64,000 nt of DNA from Tetrapyrgos nigripes (GCA_013368315.1 JAACJM010000038.1:248001-312000); one strand, 5' to 3'. Positions 22,001-31,893 are shown, counted from the first letter of the stretch. The notes: generated from the sequence alone by a model not told the origin. A program made the numbers and translations.

Positions 22001-23481
22001 GAACCTGGGAATACGTCAAACCTCCTGCTGATGCGAATATCATTGGTTCCAGATTTGTCTACAAAACTAAGTACGAACTTGGTAAACAGACCAAATTGAA
22101 ATCTAGACTAGTAGCACAAGGCTTTAGTCAACAAGAAGGCATTGATTACTACGCAAATGATATCTTTGCCCCTGTAGCACGCATGAGCAGTACACGTTTT
22201 ATACTTGCTCTTGCAGCTTCATTAGACTATGAAACTACTCAGATTGATATTAAATCTGCCTATCTTTACGGAAACGTTACTGACGAGGAAACATTATACC
22301 TTCGTCCACCTCCGGGTAATTTACTACCTAACTTACCTGAAGGTTACGTACTTAAACTCAGAAAGACTCTATATGGGTTGAAACAAGCTGGTCGTCGATG
22401 GTATGAAAAATTATGCAATATTCTCATAAAGTTACTAGGACTTAAGAAGTCTACTTACGATAATGCGGTATTCTACCGATATCATGAGAATAAACTCATT
22501 TTAATACTATCTTGTCACGTTGATGACATTACTTTATGTACTATCAACAAAGCTACTGCACAAGCTTTCGTTACTGCACTTAGTGGACACGTCCAAGTCA
22601 CTGACGGTGGAGAAATCCATTGGATTCTCGGTATGGAAATTCAACGAGATAGGAATAATCATACTATTAAACTCCGTCAGAAACATTACATTGAGAATAT
22701 TCTCAAACGATACAATTTTGACCAATTACATGCACGCCGTACACCTATGCTACCCGGGCAAAATCTTAGCCCTAGACCTGGGAGTGAACTGCAACGGGAC
22801 GCCGCTGCTATTAAACACTATATGTCACTAGTCGGTGGTTTACGATATGTCGCTGACTGTACTAGGCCAGACATTGCATATTGTACTGGTCAACTAGCAA
22901 GATACCTTAATGATCCAGGTGAAGAGCATTACGCTGCAGCTAAACAATGCTATCTTTATCTAAAAGGGACTTGCAATTACTGGCTCAACCTAGGGAGCCC
23001 TACTATTACTTCTACTTATGGATTTGCCGACTCTGATGGTATGTCCACGTATGGCAATAAACCAATCATGGGCTATGCATTCAAATTTGCTGAATCGCTT
23101 ATTTCTTGGTCAAGTAAGCGAGGCACACTGGTAACTTTATCAGTTACTGAGGCTGAACTATGCGCACTCGCACATGCCTCACAAGAAGCTATTTATTTGA
23201 AAGGTTTTATAGAAGAAATTCTAAATGCCGAACAGGAGCCAGTACTTATCAACTCAGATAGTGCATCTACTTTGGCAATTATACGTGCTCCTGAAGAACA
23301 ACATACTCAGAGAACTAAGCATTTCAATATCCGTAAAAACTTTCTTACTGATCGGATACATCAACGATACATACGAGTTAAACATGTGTCAACTAATGAT
23401 CAACTTGCGGATATACTTACGAAAGCTCTCTCCGCTGATAAGATCAAGCGTTTCTCCCGATTACTAGGGATATCCACTTGA
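19015..23481 (+). CDS. Copia-2 Gag-Pol polyprotein, 1488 aa, intact
   Basis: A single open frame. Gag occupies about residues 1-460, with a Ser/Thr/Pro-rich N-terminus, the UBN2-type capsid region (ENWKMWYFRVNNAI; IEKLKQRFDPSS) and zinc knuckle CFNCNKMGHTTQTC at 359-372. Protease has IIDSGATIHC with catalytic Asp466. Integrase shows HKQIGHMSY and CEDC zinc ligands, then HIDIFG, LQSDNDAVF and QQNGVAENI (DDE). Reverse transcriptase has GSRFVYKTK, IDIKSAYLYG, LYGLKQAG and HVDD in place of the usual YVDD. RNase H includes FADSDG, SVTEAELCALA and INSDSAS. The ATG at 19015 is the first in frame, 93 bp past the primer site. No gag/pol frameshift is present, so expression is as one polyprotein. Confidence 0.96.
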   Translation: MTSRQTRSQGSAPDIPLPTTSRHSSAHPSGTQTPTPPVSSTSQAQPLDPLFQNPLPFPLDPIMSDAGEHTRTDVRDTAPTSPSSPPSTSTSSVALSVPENTNPNYVMPLSDINKAFDSLTVLTGSENWKMWYFRVNNAIRVIRHQHFKSSGLHPGNTVKLACFNAITGKIDDKIMIHYTEESDAIELIEKLKQRFDPSSTVQESNELWKLFNLRKPVWEFDKLLDEAQDLWASIKKRDIDVSDQVFYSALVGIIPPHYHFVRSSYEATVDAAAATWDATTAAEGEKPVYRAVDLIARLKKEFTNYRLSNARTYPSKKSDKKSGSTSQGGAQRSDKSKGERANAAAPFQKPSDVKKDRKCFNCNKMGHTTQTCPEPWTEKSKEAMKKKGITKQSNKGKTKENASVAISMPASSSSQIATTSTSQSDWVQSISSSDVEMEDSETPVSHHISLPAFTAISDQDHTHIIDSGATIHCTPYLNLLFNVHTTPAITLTVANSEHLDLRLAGDMRVEVRKDNGESSSITLKNVYYNSKLPFTLISISQKADYTFTFHDHLCIIRNDKDNFIGVIHESAKLYSITTKKLSDNVATLSLYELHKQIGHMSYTNLKTLLKTDKSIITTIIDDWTETQCEDCIINNIHRLSVPKQRTSELAENFGDHFHIDIFGPLRTASIEGYKYWLTIVDDCTRWLILSPLKTKDEAYTQWVTFTTELFTQYGIKVKILQSDNDAVFTSGAFKNYLKAQGTIARYTVHDTPQQNGVAENIHQHIMNGIRVNLHTGKLPNRLWWHAGLYTMYILNRSPKTALKMQTPYFKRYGVNANLDNLHSFGTPCIVYDEARTSKLTPKGKRGVWLGFDDHSKGHYVYFGTKVNVERNLQFLTSKSQVEGELQNKNQEPLETTEENITETPTSQEHEPEPMDVDENETKQPDGPRRSKRIQEARGLLYDEVEQNIAFFLTEFNVYYADNVGDPISFKDVLNHPQRDAWFDSMKAEIESLENLGTWEYVKPPADANIIGSRFVYKTKYELGKQTKLKSRLVAQGFSQQEGIDYYANDIFAPVARMSSTRFILALAASLDYETTQIDIKSAYLYGNVTDEETLYLRPPPGNLLPNLPEGYVLKLRKTLYGLKQAGRRWYEKLCNILIKLLGLKKSTYDNAVFYRYHENKLILILSCHVDDITLCTINKATAQAFVTALSGHVQVTDGGEIHWILGMEIQRDRNNHTIKLRQKHYIENILKRYNFDQLHARRTPMLPGQNLSPRPGSELQRDAAAIKHYMSLVGGLRYVADCTRPDIAYCTGQLARYLNDPGEEHYAAAKQCYLYLKGTCNYWLNLGSPTITSTYGFADSDGMSTYGNKPIMGYAFKFAESLISWSSKRGTLVTLSVTEAELCALAHASQEAIYLKGFIEEILNAEQEPVLINSDSASTLAIIRAPEEQHTQRTKHFNIRKNFLTDRIHQRYIRVKHVSTNDQLADILTKALSADKIKRFSRLLGIST

Positions 23482-23488
23482 AGGGGAG

Positions 23489-23724
23489 TGTTGGAATTTA
23501 ATGATAACGATCATATTACTAAGCTACTACGCATACGGCAATCAATCAGATACTGCGGACATACGGTCAAATGATCATACGGATATACTTAGACTATTTA
23601 TATTGTTATACTACTTCAATTAATGATATATACTTGAGAGTCAAGCGAGATACGTTCGCACGCTCTTACCCCCCACTTTGTGACTCTCACTAAGACTATT
23701 CGCTAAGATAACCTAAGTTTAATA
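23489..23724 (+). repeat. Copia-2 3' LTR
   Basis: Identical over its 236 bp to the 5' LTR at 18686-18921. It is followed by the target duplication ctaag. Confidence 0.93.
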
Positions 23725-23729
23725 CTAAG

Positions 23730-24480
23730 AATGAGTAAGCCAGTACCAGGCCTAAGTCAACATAGTACTGAGGTATCCTGAGCAGTATGGATCAGAGGGA
23801 CAGAAGTGGACAGACTAAGGATCTATCTACAATGACCATAGAAATATATACAATAGATAGCTGGGGAGCAAAGGTAGAGGACACTATATCAAGGAACTAT
23901 GATGCCAACTGTCAAGGATAGCTATCAAGGAAGCTGATGCAAAGGAAGGAGCTGTAAAGACAGGTGATGATAGGTAGATATAGGTATATTAAGGGGAAAT
24001 CAGAGAAGTGATAGAAGAAGTGATGGAAAACAGGGTCTGAAGATGAAGGCATGAAGGGATTCATGACAGTTATGTTGTGATATCAACAAATAAAATCTAA
24101 ATTAAAAATGACAAGTAAATGAAGCAACAAATGAGGTCATTTGGAGTGCACATTTACCTATATATACTGCATGCTCTTCAGCACTATCTGGGCCATTCTC
24201 TCAATGCCTTCTTCCTCCTTATCTCCCAAGAGTGGTATTCTTGTTCTCACACCTGTCCTCATGCAGTGTATCTCCCTCACAAAAAGAGCAATCCAGAAAC
24301 AGAGTTGAAGAGACTCTCTCAGAGGTCATACCTGCCTGATCTACTACTTATGGCAGGCACAGCACCTTGTTTGATAAAGTAAGGTTGCAGGTAATAACAT
24401 ATCTCTACAGAGACCAGTGGCAGTGGCAGTATCATTATAACTGAACTGCAGATTTTAACCTGGCTACTCCTGAACTCCCA
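23730..24480. other. Unassigned, probably Gypsy-1 flank
   Basis: No coding is recognised. The purine-rich stretch 23760-24090 could be the downstream part of the Gypsy-1 remnant, but reverse transcriptase motifs are absent and no second LTR copy was found. Confidence 0.3.
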
Positions 24481-25860
24481 TGTCCAGACCCAGATCATGA
24501 GGATCTCGAGGTCTACAATTTCTCCAACAACACTCAGCCATCAGCAGTCTTGCAGACTGTCAGAGAGGAACTGGAATGAGAAAACAGATTGGAATATGTT
24601 TCAACAGTCTGCTGTATACACTGAGCTCCCATCACCATCACCACCACCACCACCACCACATAATCCCACTCACTCTGCCCAGGTTTTGACTCTCCAGATC
24701 CAGAGTCAGAAGAATTTCCATTGCTCACAGTGAGTGCTCTAATGATTTCATACTCTGTTTTTTGTTTCTTTTTTTGTTTCACAATCAGGAGAAAGGCAAC
24801 TGACCAGAAGCAGTCTTTTTCAGCCACAAGCACAAGAAGAAATGCTGAAAAACTTCAATGACTCTCATACCTGCATTCTGTTTGTGGTGAGCAACAGTCA
24901 AGAGCTTGAAGGGTCTGGAGAGGCAAGGATTTGGAGAGTCTAACAACAATCTGTACTGGTTCCAGACTACCAACATTTCAACCTCACTCTTTCCCAAACC
25001 CTAAAGAAAGTAGCATTTGTAGAGGAAAGGGTAGAGGAAGGCAAAGACAGCAGATTGGTCCACATGCATGAGTAGGTGAGCACAGTTTGATCCTGTGTTC
25101 TGTCAATGTAAGGTTATAGCTCCTCCTAACTCCTCTGATAATGACAAAGAGATATGGGATTGGATCTGTTATAGAGAAGCTCTATTGTGTTACAATGGAA
25201 GAGATTGCAGAGCAGGTGATGCTGGCCTGCTTGAGCACTTCAAGCTCATCCTTGGTGGTAGAGATATCACCAATGATTATAAGTAAGTCTATTGCATCAA
25301 TATAGTTACACAGAGCTCTCACAGATCCTCTAGAATGAAACATCATGGAGTTAGCCCTGAAATTGGCCTCTAAGCTTAGTTAGTTCTATTTGGGCATTGT
25401 ACTGATGTGAATTGGATAGGGATTGCCCAGGATGTGGAGGGGACTACTTCAATCATGATGGTGTTATTTCACATCTGCAGAGAGGAGCTTAATGGTAAGT
25501 TGCACTCTAATCAAATTTCCTGCCATGTATTAATGCATAAATAGGTTACCAAGTCTTGTTCAACTAAGCAGCACCTGTGCACTCTATATCCAGAAATTGG
25601 ATACTTACCTCCAGAGCCTCCAATGTTGATCTCTACAATTGCATCAGGCTGCAACCTCCTCTGGCAGGATACTCATATTATTAAATGTGAATTTTCCTGC
25701 AAATCATAGAAGAATAAAGTCTGTCAAGGATTCCCTCCAGTCCAGGCCCTTGTCAAAACATGACCCAGCACTGGAAGAGATTTCTCTCCAAACATTGAAT
25801 AGGTCTACAGGCCAAAATGGTTCAGCCCTTCATTTATACCTGAGTTGATCCAGAAGAGTG
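24480..25860 (+). pseudogene. Coding-like fragments of unknown gene
   Basis: Plus-strand stretches look like exons: TPELPCPDPDHEDLEVYNF near 24465-24520, then DKEIWDWICYREALLCY followed by GDAGLLEHFKLILGG (25140-25285) ending at a GTAAGT donor. The second piece resembles the DUF6589-type proteins frequent in mushroom genomes, judged by pattern memory only. A (CAC)n microsatellite at 24628-24660 interrupts the first part. Frames do not join without stops, so this is a relic or an intron-rich gene that I cannot model. Confidence 0.3.
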
Positions 25861-25969
25861 AGTTCAGATGCTTTACTTCTGGAGGCCATGCAAAGGACAA
25901 AGCCAGGCACTGATTGAGTCCATTGCCATATGCAGTGTGTTACATCTCTTGACCAGTTACGATTACTAT

Positions 25970-26557
25970 TTATAGTTATTGTTATTTTTTGATGTCCACC
26001 CACCCAAATTTTTGCACATTCAAACGCAGATCTGTGATCCATGGGAACTTATCACTATATTGAGCTGAAAAATTCATGTGATCTATTTGCTTACAGTAAA
26101 AAAGTGCTAGTGCGAGGATTGAACTTGCGCAAGCCAAACATAATTGACACAGACTTTGGCACAGCGCAAAACCATTACACCACAGGACAACTGTTAAACT
26201 GCATACATAAAGGTCCATATCTAGTTGTACAATCAATATATGTTCATTACCATTTGTTCAACATCATCAAGGATTATGGAGATGTGTTTGGTTTATGGGG
26301 GGTAAGATATGTAAGTGCAGAGAAGTTTATTATGAATTCATTTTAAGGGGCTATTTTGGATGGGAAATAAAATTTTGCAGGGGTGAGGGGAAGTTTACCA
26401 TTAATACATTTTTGGTCTGAGCCAGTTATGGCTTTCTTTAACTCCAGATTGAGAAGGAAAGAAAGCCCACAATAATAGGTAGGCATCAATATATGTTTGG
26501 TCTGGGCCAATTATTGCCTCATTTCACTCCAGAAAAATAGGGAAACAACCCCCATAC
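25970..26557. repeat. Dispersed repeat R, copy 2 (inverted)
   Basis: Reverse complement of 9515-10136, including the tRNA-like core, which lies at about 26108-26197 on the minus strand. Here the end away from the core continues into a tandem array (26391-27115). This copy shows the uninterrupted state of the site where Copia-1 inserted in copy 1. Confidence 0.8.
26108..26197 (-). tRNA. tRNA-like sequence in repeat R copy 2
   Basis: Same A-box and B-box arrangement as at 9888-9975, with a few substitutions. The T-arm pairs slightly better here (TGCG with CGCA around GTTCAATC). Judged a tRNA-derived repeat component, not a working gene. Confidence 0.3.
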
Positions 26558-27115
26558 TGAGAGGTACTCTGGATCTATGAATATGAGTTGTGGGTGGGTG
26601 AGGGGCGAGGATATGTGAGAGCAGGGAAGTTTACCATTCATATATTTTGTTCTGGGGAAATTCTGGCCTCATTTAACCTCAGAATAAGGGGGAAAGAAAC
26701 CCTAGAGTTATAGGTGCTCTGGATGTGGAGATATGAGTTTTTGGATGGGTGAGGGGAAGGTATGTGAGAGTGAAGGAGTTTACCATCAATATATTTTTGT
26801 TCAGGGGCAATTCTGGCCTCATTTAACCTCAGAATAAGAGGGAAAGAAAACATAGAGTCATAGGCTCTCTGGATGTGGAGATATGAGTTTTTGGGTGGGT
26901 GAGGGGAGGGTACGTGAGTGCTGGAAAGTTTACCATCAATATATTTTTTATCTGGGGCATTTCTGGCCTCATTAAACTCCAGAAAAACAGGGAAAGAAAC
27001 CCCATACTGAGAGGTTCTCTGGATCTACAGATATGAGTTTTGGGTGGGTGCAGGGGAGTTTACCTTCAATATATCCTTATTATGGGCCAATTCTTGTCTC
27101 ATTTAACTTTGGAAC
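26391..27115. repeat. Tandem array, about 120-240 bp units
   Basis: Five units start with aagtttacca or a close variant at about 26391, 26629, 26778, 26938 and 27058. Each continues with atatatttttgttc, ctggcctcattt, agggaaagaaac and ctctggatctgga, then gatatgagttttgggtgggtgagggg. Unit spacing varies (about 238, 149, 160 and 120 bp), so units have indels. The first unit overlaps repeat R. No coding is present. Confidence 0.8.
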
Positions 27116-27119
27116 AAGA

Positions 27120-27749
27120 TATACTTCACCTGTGTCTTTGCTGCTCACCTGTCTTTGTTGTTGTCAACCATCACTATGTATGATTTTGGGGAGCTGTGTG
27201 TTCCTTTTGGCTGCCTGTTGTCATTGTACTCATTGCATCTAGGTCCCCTGAATTGGTGGATTGGGTACTTTCTCATATTTCTATGCCCTTCTCCATCTCT
27301 TATTTCAATTTCTGAAGCTGTACACTCCAACAAGGCCCAACTTCACTCTCTGAAACATTTACAGTGCACACTCAGTTTATTATTTCTGGTTCAGTTGTCC
27401 ATTTACTGGGTTAACAAGAACCGTTTTGTGGTGCATGTAGTGAGAAAAGATGGCACAGTTTGGCTCAATGATGGCATGGTGCATGGAAACACTTCATGAC
27501 CTGAAGGAGGATATAAAAAATGGATATTCTGGGAGGATCTTTTGTTGTCACTTCCTGTGCTCAGCACGGTAGCTGATCAGATTCTTGTAGCTCCTAATGA
27601 TGTGGGTTCTGGTGTCTTCCAGGAACCACTCTGAGGGTTTTGTCCTTGTGAAGGGGTATTTTTCCAGTGACTGCTGGTGGTGTTGAGTTGTTGATTGTTG
27701 GTTCCAGTTTCCAGTTCCTCAGTTTGGACGCGTGTCGTCATTGCTGATA
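27120..27749 (+). pseudogene. Short unknown coding-like fragment
   Basis: The frame 27155-27499 ends with IYWVNKNRFVVHVVRKDGTVWLNDGMVHGN, which looks like genuine coding sequence of the 'DG.VW..DGM' type seen in fungal transposon-linked proteins. The upstream part is poor. I cannot name the family. The stretch ends at the Tc1 insertion at 27750. Confidence 0.3.
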
Positions 27750-29378
27750 CAGTGGGTCAAAAAATTGTCCACATGTTTCGCATTTTTGGAAAGATTGCCA
27801 ATTTAAGCAATACTGAGTAGAGATATTAAAATGTGGTCAGTGATGGGCAGAAAGCCCTTGATAAACGCTACAATATTCTGTCTGTTTTGTCTTATTTGGC
27901 TTAAAACTCATGGAGATATGACTGATTTAAAATGGTATGTCATTTGGACAATTTTTTGACATGCAAGTGAAAATACAGAAAGTGCTAGCTCAGTACTTGG
28001 TATGCCCTCCTTTGGCCTTCAACACAGCCTCAATCCTTCTAGGCATGCTCCTGATCAATTTCTGACAATCTTCTTCTGTGATTTCATCCCACTTTTCAGC
28101 TGCTCTGTCCCATATTTCCCAAACTCCAGAGGGTGCTGTGTCATATCCATTGAGCTTGTGTTTGAGGGTTGTCCAGAGGTGTTCAATGGGGTTCAGGTCA
28201 GGAGATTGAGCAGGCCAGCTCATGCAATGGATGTTGTTGTCTTCAAACCACTTGGTGGCCAGTTTTGACTTGTGTTTAGGATCATTGTCTTGCTGAAAAA
28301 TGGCCACCTCTGGATCAACACCCAAAATATCCATGCTCTCCAGAAGGTTGTTCTCCAAAATGTCCACATACTGCTCTGCATTCATCCTGCCCTCCACCTC
28401 TGCCATGTTTCCAACTCCTTCCCACCCCATACATCCCCACACCATGATATTTCCTCCTCCAAATTTGACTGTTTCCACCACATTTCTCTCTCCCAAGGAT
28501 TCACCCTTCCTCCCCCACACATACTGCTGTCCATCTGACCCATATCGATTGATTTTAGTCTCATCTGACCAAATAACCCTTTTCCAGTCATCCACAGTCC
28601 AGTTTCTGTACTTCTGTGCAAAGTTTAAACGAGCCTTCCTGTGAGCTGCAGTGAGTTTGGGCTTCTTCTTCGTTTTAGATGTGTCCACATCATGCCTGAG
28701 AAGGGAATTTCGAATGGTTTGGGTGGAGACAGGTTGGTCAAGGAGGGGATTGATGTTTCTGGCCACTTCTGTAGCATTTTCAGCTTTGCCAGTGTTGATT
28801 TGTTGGATAGCAGCACGTTCATCAGTGGTAGACAGCTTTCTAGGACGCCCTGCTTGATGGTTCTCCTTGTCAGGATACATCTCTTTGGCCAGAGAAGCAA
28901 TCTTTGACTTGGATACCCCAGTTTTAGCAGAGATTTCCCTGGATGAAGCAGAAGTTTGGAGGAGAGAGAGGATATTGTCTTTCTGGGTGGATGTGATGGG
29001 TCTCATGATTTGATGAGGGCTATAGAACAACTGGATGCCCTTATATATGGTCCAGCTGGCAGCTATGATATCATTATGATGTAGCCATTGCATCATTGTA
29101 CAACTCCACTTATGATGTCATCTATGAGACATCACATAGTTACAATACTGATTTTGAAGTGGCAACTCAAAAAATTGTCCAAATGACATACCATTTTAAA
29201 TCAATCATATCTCCATGAGTTTTGAGCCAAATAGGACAAATAAAACAGATTATTGTAGCTCTTATCAAGGGCGTTCTGCCCATCACTGACCACATTTCAA
29301 TATCTCTACTCAGTATTGCTTAAATTGGCAATCTTTCCAAAAATGCGAAACATGTGGACAATTTTTTGACCCACTGTA
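27748..29378 (-). mobile_element. Tc1/mariner transposon with 211-bp inverted repeats
   Basis: The element runs 27750-29376 (1627 bp) and is flanked by TA dinucleotides at 27748-27749 and 29377-29378, the standard Tc1/mariner target. Terminal inverted repeats of about 211 bp (27750-27960 and 29166-29376) begin cagtgggtcaaaaaattgtc. Each carries a second inverted copy of the caaaaaattgtcc motif at its inner edge. It encodes one intact transposase on the minus strand. The high similarity of the two ends suggests a young copy. Confidence 0.95.
27990..29006 (-). CDS. Tc1-like transposase, 338 aa, intact
   Basis: A cut-and-paste transposase of the Tc1 group. An N-terminal paired helix-turn-helix region (ILSLLQTSASSREISAKTGV, then AGRPRKLSTTDE with a GRPRK AT-hook-like motif, then STQTIRNSL) binds the inverted repeats. 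The catalytic DDE domain has VIWSDETKINRYGSDG (first Asp), FQQDNDPKHKSK (second Asp) and SPDLNPIEHLW (Glu), with 34 residues between the last two, i.e. DD34E. The frame is open upstream to 29096, but the ATG at 29006 gives the usual family length of about 340 aa and begins MRPITSTQ. All key residues are present. Confidence 0.95.
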   Translation of the reverse strand: MRPITSTQKDNILSLLQTSASSREISAKTGVSKSKIASLAKEMYPDKENHQAGRPRKLSTTDERAAIQQINTGKAENATEVARNINPLLDQPVSTQTIRNSLLRHDVDTSKTKKKPKLTAAHRKARLNFAQKYRNWTVDDWKRVIWSDETKINRYGSDGQQYVWGRKGESLGERNVVETVKFGGGNIMVWGCMGWEGVGNMAEVEGRMNAEQYVDILENNLLESMDILGVDPEVAIFQQDNDPKHKSKLATKWFEDNNIHCMSWPAQSPDLNPIEHLWTTLKHKLNGYDTAPSGVWEIWDRAAEKWDEITEEDCQKLIRSMPRRIEAVLKAKGGHTKY

Positions 29379-29399
29379 CATGGTTTGAAGTCCACTATT

Positions 29400-29760
29400 A
29401 TGTTAGGCTGTGTACAACGTCTATAACTAATAGTACAGAAGTTAATACAAGTTTATACTTAACTAGAGAGATCTGCTGGCAGCTCAATGACCTGCATGTG
29501 AATAGGGGCTTGGTCGAATGATCAAGAACTTTGATATATAGTGTAGATACAAGATTTGTGGAGAGTTTCTGAGATCTTGAATTGAATTAGTGCTTCCTTG
29601 ATCAGTGATGTGAGCTGTATGCCAACACAAGTCAGCTTTGGCAAGTCGATAATTCAATGGCCCAGCTAACAGTGTGCTTGATAAAATAACTTGTATTCCT
29701 AGTATGTAGATGATTTGACAAAATAGTGGACTGGAGACCTACAGTCTCCAGCTAGTATTT
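29400..29760 (-). pseudogene. Inverted Gypsy-1-family fragment
   Basis: The reverse complement of this stretch matches 18370-18620 of the Gypsy-1 remnant with clear similarity (for example ccagtccactattttgtc and aagtataaacttgtatta). It covers the region just past protease. No complete domain is present. It lies immediately beside the Tc1 element. Confidence 0.8.
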
Positions 29761-29859
29761 ATACTTTAGGGAATATATTTTATACACAGCATTTGCACTG
29801 CCTATAGTGCATAGCTTGGGTATAGCCATTCCTTCAATTCACTAGGTGAATTCCAATTA

Positions 29860-31400
29860 TATCCTCCATCAGTCCCTGTTCCAATGTTGACTTCTATTGT
29901 CCCTTTCTTACCCAATTCAGTGTTATCATTTCAGTTTTCTTACTGTTCCTGGGCCCCTCTGTGTTCTTAGTAATCCCTGTTGTGGCACTGCATTGTTTGT
30001 ATCTTTGGCTGTCTGTTGTTGTTTGTTGAATAGAGCTGTGTTCATTGATGTTTTGGGGTCACGTTTGTCTTGAATGACACGTTGTGTTGTTGTTCAATTC
30101 ATAACAATCCCACATCCTCCTTCTCTGGTTCTGACTCATCTTTGTCATTTGTCCTGGTTGGACAACCCATGGGACAATCCTTGGACAATGTTGCCTCTGA
30201 CTCAACAACACCTACATTGTCAACTCTGATGGATCTATTGCACACCCTTCCCTAATGTATTTCAGCCTGGTCTAGCTATGGTTTTCATAGTGGTGAATGG
30301 GATTCCATCAAATGGAACCTGTGTGATTAGATGCAGCTGACCAGTGGCTGTTGTGACTTCTGATGGTGTGAAGGGAAGTGGAGATGGGTCAATGATGTGG
30401 GAATGGTAATGGGTGTGAAGGAGGATGTGGGGTTGCATTGAGTCTCTCTTTGTTGGTGCATTTGGTATATGTTTCTTATTTGTTGAGCTTTGAAGTTGTT
30501 TTTGCTAATCTTGCTGCAGACACGTCCAAAACATCCCTTTGGAATTCTCTTGCAGCAATAACATTCAATCCCACACATGGAACATCATTGCACAGAATGG
30601 TAAGTCTGCTGAGTCGTTGACTTTTACTCGTTGTCTCTGATCATAAGATGCATTTTGGGTGCTATTTCCTTGCTATATCAATCTTTTTTGGTTGGGATGT
30701 TGTGCGATACAATGTATGTCCCAACACAGGTTCTTCTCAAGCTCATACTCCTTCTAACTTGTTTCTTTCCTATTCTATTGCAGTTGGTCTGGGTGATGTG
30801 GACACTACAAGAGGGTGGTAGAAAATGGTGATAAGCATGTGCTCTAGAAGGACATCTACATTGTTTAGAGCCAATATTGTGAAGGTGGATACTACAAAGG
30901 GCTGTGTCTGTGAGCTTTTTCCACTGGGCTTCTGTGTGAATGTATGAAAGTTGTTGTTGTAGTCATTTGACAACTCACCAGAGGGACAAGACTGCAGTTG
31001 TGGGCAAATAGCTGCCAATCTGCAATGGTCAGAGACTATGGAATATGAAATGGAACTTTAAATGACTTCAGTAATTCTCTTAGCTCTCACTCTCGTTTTT
31101 GTGTACACGAACACTTTAAATTTCAAAGTTTCTGTTAGCAATACAGGGTGAGGTGCAAATCTGGAACGTTAAGGCTGGGAGTGAAACTAAACAAAGGACA
31201 CAGTGTTGGGCAATCTCTGCATGGTAGTGTATTCATTTCCATTGTTATTATTGTTTCAATTTGTCACTTCTGTAAGCAAAATGAAACACATCAGGTCTAA
31301 TATGACTCAAACGATAGAGGTACTCACACCTAGTACTGCTAAAAGAACTTACCAGTGTAGGATACCGAGCTTTGCTTCTTCAGACTTTGGAGTCATAATG
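29860..31400 (+). pseudogene. Coding-like fragments of unknown gene
   Basis: Frames at 30070-30255, 30438-30620 and 31203-31406 contain coding-like text such as TSKTSLWNSLAAITFNP and THGTSLHRM. The latter ends at a GTAAGT donor (30599) and could join an acceptor ttctattgcag at 30772-30782. Stops follow soon after. I recognise no domain. It is probably a remnant of a transposon-linked gene. Confidence 0.25.
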
Positions 31401-31499
31401 AGCTAGTCATAGTGGGCTTGAGATGCTTGCCATATTGCCTGACAAGAGTAATGAGTATGAATGATGTGCTGACTGTGATCCAACTCTAGATGAGAACTG

Positions 31500-31620
31500 C
31501 CTGTGCTGGTCCATGGGATCAGCATAGGATGTGACAAGTTGGTTGAAGATACATCCTGTGACAGGAGGTCATCACCAATGCTGCATTGGCCCATGGAATC
31601 AGCATAGGAAATGACAAGTT
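31500..31620. repeat. Direct duplication, about 75 bp apart
   Basis: ccatgggatcagcataggat...gacaagttg at about 31513 recurs as ccatggaatcagcatagga...gacaagttg at about 31591. It is a small imperfect tandem duplication without coding. Confidence 0.6.
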
Positions 31621-31643
31621 GATTGAAAAGATAAAGAGATGAT

Positions 31644-31670
31644 ATAGAAATGACTCCAAGTCATTTCTAT
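31644..31670. repeat. Perfect short hairpin
   Basis: tagaaatgact, cca, agtcatttcta forms an 11-bp perfect stem with a 3-base loop. It could be a terminator-like structure, an end of a small foldback element, or chance. Confidence 0.5.
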
Positions 31671-31856
31671 GTCTCAAAATGACCCCTCGTCAATGTAAGG
31701 CTCTGAGTTGCTGGTGGTTGTGTACAGCTTTGTTTTCAGTGTCATTATCACAGCACTATACTCATGTGGGAAGCTGGCTTTTAGGACAGTTGACCATTTT
31801 ATAGTATGGATCACAGTGGTCAACTAACCTTTCAAAGCCTGTCTCTGGGATAGGCT

Positions 31857-31893
31857 GGTTAGGGTTAGGGTTAGGGGTTAGGGTTTGTTAGGG
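31857..31893 (+). repeat. Interstitial telomere-like TTAGGG repeats
   Basis: ggttagggttagggttaggg is followed by ttagggtttgttaggg, i.e. about five TTAGGG-like units with small errors. TTAGGG is the usual telomere repeat of basidiomycetes. The sequence lies far from any end in this window. Confidence 0.75.

Larger units (their letters stand above)
18681..23729 (+). mobile_element. Copia-2: complete Ty1/copia retrotransposon
   Basis: The element spans 18686-23724 (5039 bp), flanked by the 5-bp duplication ctaag at 18681-18685 and 23725-23729. Both LTRs are 236 bp and identical by eye. A primer-binding site follows the 5' LTR at 18922, a single long gag-pol frame fills the interior, and the polypurine tract aaggggag (23481-23488) precedes the 3' LTR. 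Everything needed for transposition is visible, so it may be active or very recently active. It is inserted in the Gypsy-1 remnant. Confidence 0.95.

Noticed and set aside
24628..24660. Possible His-rich protein from (CAC)n
   Set aside because: A microsatellite; the frame is not supported on either side.
26391..27115. Possible CRISPR-like array because of regular repeats
   Set aside because: Units are 120-240 bp, imperfect, without short repeat plus unique spacer structure, and the organism is a eukaryote.
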